From Agrostemma githago (taxonomy: Eukaryota > Streptophyta > Magnoliopsida > Caryophyllales > Caryophyllaceae): a stretch of DNA of 64,000 bases. The translations under genes were made by a program, and so were the position numbers. This document shows, one piece after another, positions 58,950 through 64,000 of the stretch (positions are counted from its first letter, which is position 1; the number at the start of each line of letters is the position of its first letter). The notes under the pieces were generated by a model. It was not told where the DNA came from. It was given only the letters and a program-made list of their open reading frames with translations, and did not search any database. The stretch lies in assembly GCA_958450325.1 (NCBI GenBank), contig OY288243.1, positions 66,386,606 through 66,450,605 on the forward strand, in the 5' to 3' direction.

Positions 58950-60445
58950 TTTAAATCTACATAACACATATATATAACATACATACATACATACACAAAC
59001 ATATACACTTATACAACACTAACAGAAAAGAATATGATAATAATACTTTGTGTACCGAAACAATAATTATTGTACGTCTTAATAATCTGAGACATCGGTA
59101 GAGCCTCGGTCATACGTAATAATAAGCAATAACCCCCTGCCCCTGATATCTTATGTTCATTTAAGTGATCAAAGACCCTCCAAAACTTCACATCATACCA
59201 GGCTTTTATTCTTAATTTTATGAACTAATTACAGTCATTTATGATTGTCCTACATGTTACTTTTTTTGTTTTGATGGTATTTGATGACCTAATTTTGTAT
59301 CTTTAGTGGATTGAAATGGTAATTTCTGTAGAAAAAAAAAACAAGAATTTGGATGGTTTGTAACTGTAATTGTTAAGTTTATGAACTAATTACATTAATT
59401 TATGATTGTTATTATTTAATTTTAGCGGGCTAAACTGAATCGAAAAATTGTCCAAAAGATTGTTTATTGTAATGCTATATAATCTACTCGCTTTGCTTTC
59501 CCCATTTTGCAAAAAAAATTGATCGGATACAGACATATTGTAGTTCTCCCTCCCTCCCTCCCTCCCTTGGGATCACTATAGATTTTTAGGAGTCAACATC
59601 ATCTTGTATCTCATAATCTTTACTCCGGTCTAATCCGTACTCCATATAGACATATATACCGAGTAAAACGTTTCCTTTTTTATTGATAGAAATAGAAATA
59701 GTGATAGTGACAAATTCATGTCAAAATAATAAGAGTAAGTACGGTATACAGTAGTATGTCTATGTCACAAGAAAAAATAGGAGCAGGAGACAATACATTG
59801 AACATGGAACGGAGGACAGCACCGAAAGCGAATTTAGAGGTCAGAGTTTATATAAAGTTGCCCCCAAATATGTCCTAAATTAAAATGTGCTTCTCATAAC
59901 ACTTAAAATAAAATGTACCACCGTACTTAGTACAGTAATACACTCCACTTGTTGTTAAAAACATGGAGACATTTTGATGGGGAAGAACACGAAAAGATTA
60001 ACCGGCTTATATGAATGGAGGGACTACGAAACTAAACTTATATGCAATTTTAATTTTGCAAATCTGCCATTACTGGGAAAATTTGCACTGAATAACAACT
60101 ACGACCACCAAAATTCTACTCGTATCATTTCATAACAACATATCCCACCAAGCAAAATATACATAGAATCCTATCGCACAAACCAGCTCAACATTGATGA
60201 TTCACCAAGCAAAATACCGTAAAAACCACGCCATTTTCTTCAAAGTAACCTCCTTTATCTAATCAAACCAAAACATAACACAAACCAGCCAAAATTCTAT
60301 AATTTCATAACACGAGGAAACAATAACCCCGATAACATTACCAAATAGGTTGTTTCCGATGAAAATTTCGTCAAGAAGTGCATCAAACAACAAAGATAGA
60401 GTCCAAATGTAAATTTAAAGACCTAAAATAAGGGAAAAGTCTTAC
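58950..60445. other. Spacer upstream of the transposase gene
   Basis: AT-rich, no gene found. It should contain the CACTA promoter and right terminus, but neither CTGTAGTG nor CGGTCGCAAA repeats are visible. A CTCCCTCCCTCCCTCCC run lies at about 59556-59573. Confidence 0.5.
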
Positions 60446-60507
60446 AATAATACGGCCTTCAATCCTCAAATCATTTTGCTCGAACAACCAGATCTGAATC
60501 TTAGCTT
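60446..60507 (-). pseudogene. Exon fragment resembling SmE (snRNP E)
   Basis: The minus strand reads AKIQIWLFEQNDLRIEGRII and then a donor GTAAGA, one base after the codon. This matches the core Sm1 strand region of small nuclear ribonucleoprotein E almost perfectly, including the exon border before GFDEYMN. The flanking exons expected for SmE are not found within 1.5 kb to the left or 0.5 kb to the right. It may be a captured fragment or part of a gene disrupted by the neighbouring transposons. Confidence 0.6.
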
Positions 60508-60732
60508 TCCGCATTCAAAAAATACACACAAATGACAATGGCAAATTAGGGTTTATATTACATAAAGTGTTGATAAAAATCAGTGTAGAAAAAAGAGTAT
60601 TAAGGAGAAAATTAGATCGAAAACTTCAACTAAATAGAAAAACAAGCAATTATGAACTGCAAACTTCAAATAAAACGAAAAACTTCAACCCAAAATTTCA
60701 ATCCATAAATCTAAATTCACAAACACAAACAC

Positions 60733-61014
60733 CTTTTCCAATTTTTCAACATCAATCCCTAGAACTAAATCCCCCCCCCCCCCACCATCTATCTCATTAT
60801 TTTCGACAAATTCAGCAGAGGATAATTCCTTAGCTATCCCAAAACCAGTCATCTGGGTATCACTAATATCAATTTCATCAATTGAGGTAGACGCACTAAT
60901 ATCAATCCGGGGAGCATTAGTTTCATTAGCATCGTTTTCCAGTTCACCCTCGGAAGAAGAAGAAGAGGGGGTGGGATCATGGTTTTCAGATTCAAAGTCG
61001 GTAATGGAAGAAGA
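60733..61014 (-). CDS. Exon-like acidic/serine-rich segment cut by a LINE
   Basis: The minus-strand frame reads SSSITDFESENHDPTPSSSS, then SASTSIDEIDISDTQMTGFG and LGIDVEKLEK before a donor-like GTGTTTG (60726-60732). A C13 run (60771-60783) encodes glycines and may vary in length. The upstream side is the poly(A) junction of the LINE at 61015. Family unknown. It lies upstream of the SmE-like exon in the same orientation, so the two could be parts of one chimeric transcript. Confidence 0.35.
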
Positions 61015-64000
61015 TTTTTTTTTTGGTAAAAGAGAAGCGGGATCAACCCTTAGCAAACCAGAAATAACGAAACAAAGGGAAAACACACAACATAAAACAA
61101 AACTACGTAGAAATCGGGACTAAACGCGGCCAAGCCACCCCTCTTGCATCCTGTTCAACCAAGCGGAACAACTGACTCGGGATACGCCCATGTTCCATAA
61201 CTAGTAACTTTTGCTCTTGCTCAACTCCGAGATTAGCTAACCAATCCGCACACGCATTTCCTTCGCGATAAATATGCATAATTTGTACTTGCCATGTCAC
61301 AGATTGGATTAATGATTTACAAATTTGTATCATGTGTGAATAGGCCGTTGGGAGCAACCCTTCCGTTTTCATAAAACCTTCTACCACACGAGAGTCAGTT
61401 TGGATTATGATCCTCGGAAACTGTCTTTCAATTGCAATTGTTAACCCTCTTTTCAAGGCCATCAACTCGGCCCTTGTCACCGTAGCAAGGCCCAATTTTT
61501 CCGCAAACGCTACTAAGATCTGGCCTGTAGCATCACGAAAAATTCCACCTGCACCCGATAGCCCCGGATTCCCTTTCGAGGCACCATCAATATTAAGTGT
61601 AATCCAATCAGTTGGCGGAACCAACCATCGAACTAGAACTTCCTTTCTTCTATCCGTAGTCCCACTGCTAATTATATCCATTGACGTCTTAGCATTAATG
61701 ACGTCCCATGCTCTTTGAAAAAGCACCCCATAAGTATTATAGGGGATGAGCTCTGCTCTATCAAATACCCGACAATTCCTCCACCGCCATAACCACCATA
61801 CTATCACTGAGAAAAATGTCGGCCAATTCTCCATACCCGCTTGAGCACCTGGAGTGATGTTCAAAACCACCCAATCGGTAATAGTAGCTGCTGCTTGGAA
61901 CTCTATGGTACGTGAGATCGGGAACCACCTCCAAACTTTTCTTGCTTCTGGACAGTCTCTTAATAAATGCAAGGCTGATTCTTCAACCGCATCGCACATC
62001 ATACAACATGGATCCTCTGTGAAGCCCCGACGCGTGCGATTGACATTAGACATAATGCGATCATGTAGTAATAGCCAAAGGAACAATCGCATACATTGAG
62101 GTGCCCATATTTTCCATGGTAGAGTCCAAATCGATTCTGATTCCAAATTTTGTGTATTACGAATTAGCCGCACAGCTGACTTAATCGAGAAAAAACCAGA
62201 AGAAGTTTCGGCCCAATAAACCTCATCCACGTTCTCCTCTCCTGGTGTAACCTCGAAGGACGCAATGGTTTGAAGTATATCCTTTGAAAAGAAGTCCGCG
62301 AAGAGCTCCCATTTCCAACCCGAAGCCATGTCCCACATGTCCGCAACTGAGTCATTCTCAATCTCATCCGGAACAACCAAATGGGTTTGTGATAACAGTG
62401 GCACCTCCATAGCCCATTTATGCTTCCAAAACAGAGTGTTCTGGCCATTTCCAATAGATGACCCCAAACCTCGCTTAAGAACATCGACCGATTCGACGAT
62501 TCCTTTCCAGACATTTGAACTAACTTGCTTCGACTCGAACATATTCACATCACATCTCCCTTTACAGTACTTGTGGTGGAGAACTCTAGCCCATAAAGCA
62601 TTAGGCTCCGTCAACATTCTCCACCCTAACTTAGCCATAAAGGCCACATTAACCTGCCTCATTGATCGCAAGCCAAGTCCACCGCTCGTTTTTTCATTAG
62701 TTACCGTTTCCCATGAAACCAAACTCACTCCCCTGTTCTCGTGATCCTTGCCCCATAGGAACCTCCGAGACTTTTTGTCTAACTCGTCACAAATTGACCG
62801 AGGGAGCCGAGTAGTCTGCATTGCATATGTGGGTATCGAATTGAGGGTGGACTGAATTAGGGTCGCCCTACCAGCCATTGAGAGTCCTCTCGATTTCCAT
62901 CCGGACAATCTCTTATCGACTTTTTGAACAATGTAGTCGAAATTAGCTTTAGTGACCCTCCCATTGAGCGTAGGTATACCCAAATACACCCCTAAATTGT
63001 CAGTTCGTTCGACACCCAATTCATGGGAAATACTAGTGATATTCTCGTCCTCCAAATTAGGTGAAAAATACACCATGGATTTATTACGATTGACCCGTAA
63101 GCCTGACGCAGCACAAAAACTCTCCAAACATTTATTAATTGTCTTAGCTTGGGTACTCGAAGCTTCCGCAAATAACATAATGTCATCCGCAAAAAAACAA
63201 ATGCGTTAAGATTGGTCCCCTTTGACACGTTGGGAAACCTTTCCAGCCTCCTGCCTCACTTTCTTGCACAATTAATTGACTTAATTTCTCCATACAAATA
63301 GTGAACAAATAAGGTGATAACGGGTCACCTTGACGAATACCTCGAGAATGAGCAAAATACTCCGTCTTTTCCCCATTCCATAGTACATTGAGTGTAACAG
63401 ATTGTATGAGCTTCATTATTACTCGTACCAACTTGGGAGGTAGACCCATGTCCAGTAGTGTGTGATCGATAAAAGGCCATTCCAGTTTGTCATATGCTTT
63501 CTCAAGGTCGAGCTTAAGTGCCATGTAACCCTTTCTTCCCTTCTTTAAGCGCATAGAATGCAATGCTTCCTGGACAAGTATTATGTTATCCGCTATTTGT
63601 CGTTTGGGAACAAAGCTGGCTTGGACTGGATTAATAAGGATAGGCAACACGGGTTTGAGCCGATTCACAATAATCTTAGTGACAATTTTGTACATCACGT
63701 TACATAACCCAATAGGACGAAATTGGCTTACCAATTGTGGATGCTCAATTTTGGGAATAAGCGAAATCAATGCTTCACACAATCCATCTGGTATAGATTC
63801 ATCATTTAACACACCCAATACTAACCGAACCAGGCTAGGTGAGACAACCTCCCATTGATTTTGATAGAAAAGAGCTTGAAAACCATCTGGGCCGGGTGCT
63901 TTGAACGGGGACATTTGATTCAGAGCACTCTGGACATCCATTAAAGAGTAAACACGTTCCAATTTCTCGCTCTCCCCCACCGTGAGCATAGGAAACTTGC
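61015..64000 (-). mobile_element. Young L1-type LINE with RNase H, runs off the right edge
   Basis: The 3' end is an A10 tail (T10 at 61015-61024 on the plus strand), followed inward by about 80 bp of 3' UTR and the stop of ORF2 at 61103. The coding frame is open except for one single-base shift at an A7 run (63191-63197). RT, zf-RVT and RNase H domains are all readable. The 5' half (ORF1, endonuclease) lies beyond the window. Confidence 0.92.
61103..63999 (-). CDS. LINE ORF2: reverse transcriptase, zf-RVT and RNase H, partial
   Basis: The first frame, 63999-63183, is open from the window edge: MSPFKAPGPDGFQALFYQNQ, FRPIGLCNVMYKIVTKIIVN, LKLDLEKAYDKLEW, RGIRQGDPLSPYLFTICMEK. The second, 63178-61103, begins inside the catalytic FFADDIMLFAE motif, the two being offset by one base at the T7/A7 run. 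Further on: LSGWKSRGLSMAGRATLIQS, the zf-RVT region (RLFLWLLLHDRIMSNVNRTR, CCMMCDAVEESALHLLRDCP) and a C-terminal RNase H domain with LNIDGASKGNPG, RAELMALKRG, IIQTDSRVV and EGNACADWLANLG, keeping the acidic residues D, E, D, D. RNase H is typical of one branch of plant L1 elements. Confidence 0.9.

Larger units (their letters stand above)
51758..59200 (-). mobile_element. En/Spm-type CACTA transposon, coding copy
   Basis: The left terminus CACTACAGAAAACAG starts at 51758, after the flank AAT. About 350 bp of subterminal sequence (51780-52125) is filled with CGGTCGCAAA and its complement, roughly twenty copies. Two genes, both on the minus strand, follow: TNP1-like (52380-55116) and TNP2-like (55269-58949). 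The right terminus, expected to end CTGTAGTG with matching subterminal repeats, was not found by eye up to 61 kb. The end at 59200 is therefore only nominal. Confidence 0.85.

Noticed and set aside
59537..59556. ATTGTAGTTCTCC as the right end of the CACTA element
   Set aside because: It lacks the final CTGTAGTG and there are no CGGTCGCAAA subterminal repeats near it.
1..64000. CRISPR arrays, operons or bacterial-type genes
   Set aside because: All the recognisable content is eukaryotic plant transposons and intron-containing genes; the regular repeats are LTR minisatellites and subterminal motifs without unique spacers of constant length.

Overview
This window looks like nuclear DNA of a higher plant, probably a eudicot. 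The signs are GT-AG introns in reconstructed genes, plant-type transposon families (L1 LINEs with and without RNase H, Athila-type Ty3/gypsy, copia, Cassandra, En/Spm-type CACTA, Mutator-like, hAT, PIF/Harbinger), AT-rich spacers and TTA microsatellites. Assignment to Caryophyllales is only a weak impression. Nearly everything is transposable-element sequence. Host-gene content is limited to a FAR1-like exon at the left edge, a broken RPA70-like gene, and short exon-like pieces, one of which matches the SmE spliceosomal protein.

Layout. 1-1.1 kb: FAR1-like exons (-). 1.1-8.6 kb: a chain of insertions in a TTA microsatellite: two Mutator-like elements (the second carrying a KpnI-site-rich foldback element) and a 5'-truncated L1 LINE (-). 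9.6-10.4 kb: a Tourist-like MITE. 11.8-12.1 kb: a Cassandra solo LTR carrying a 5S rRNA-derived promoter, inserted in an unknown ORF. 12.7-15.6 kb: a large solo LTR with palindrome clusters. 18.0-25.3 kb: a small Mutator-like element split by a decayed copia element. 25.94 kb: a CACTA terminus.

26.15-45.14 kb: a large Athila-type retroelement in a recombined arrangement (3' internal part, LTR, internal region, LTR). It has PBS, gag, an acidic ORF joined directly to an integrase C-terminus (no protease, RT or RNase H) and an env-like ORF. Two related solo LTRs in opposite orientation, an hAT element and a second foldback copy are inserted in it. Palindromic GGGYGAAATTTCACCC minisatellites occur in both LTRs and again just before the env-like ORF.

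45.2-48.4 kb: small MITEs, SINE-like pieces, an L1 fragment with a mutated catalytic motif and an orphan CACTA end. 50.06-51.72 kb: the 3' half of an RPA70-like gene (-), cut at its 5' side by an En/Spm-type CACTA element beginning at 51,758. That element carries a TNP1-like gene and a TNP2-like transposase gene (both -), nearly intact except for single-base frameshifts in homopolymers. 60.4-61.0 kb: exon-like fragments, one SmE-like. 61.0-64.0 kb: a young L1 LINE (-) with RT and RNase H that runs off the right edge.

The main story is nesting. At least nine insertions have legible target-site duplications, so their order can be read directly. The least familiar items are the pol-less Athila derivative with its long acidic ORF, the palindromic repeats shared by its LTRs and its env leader, and the KpnI-rich foldback family.
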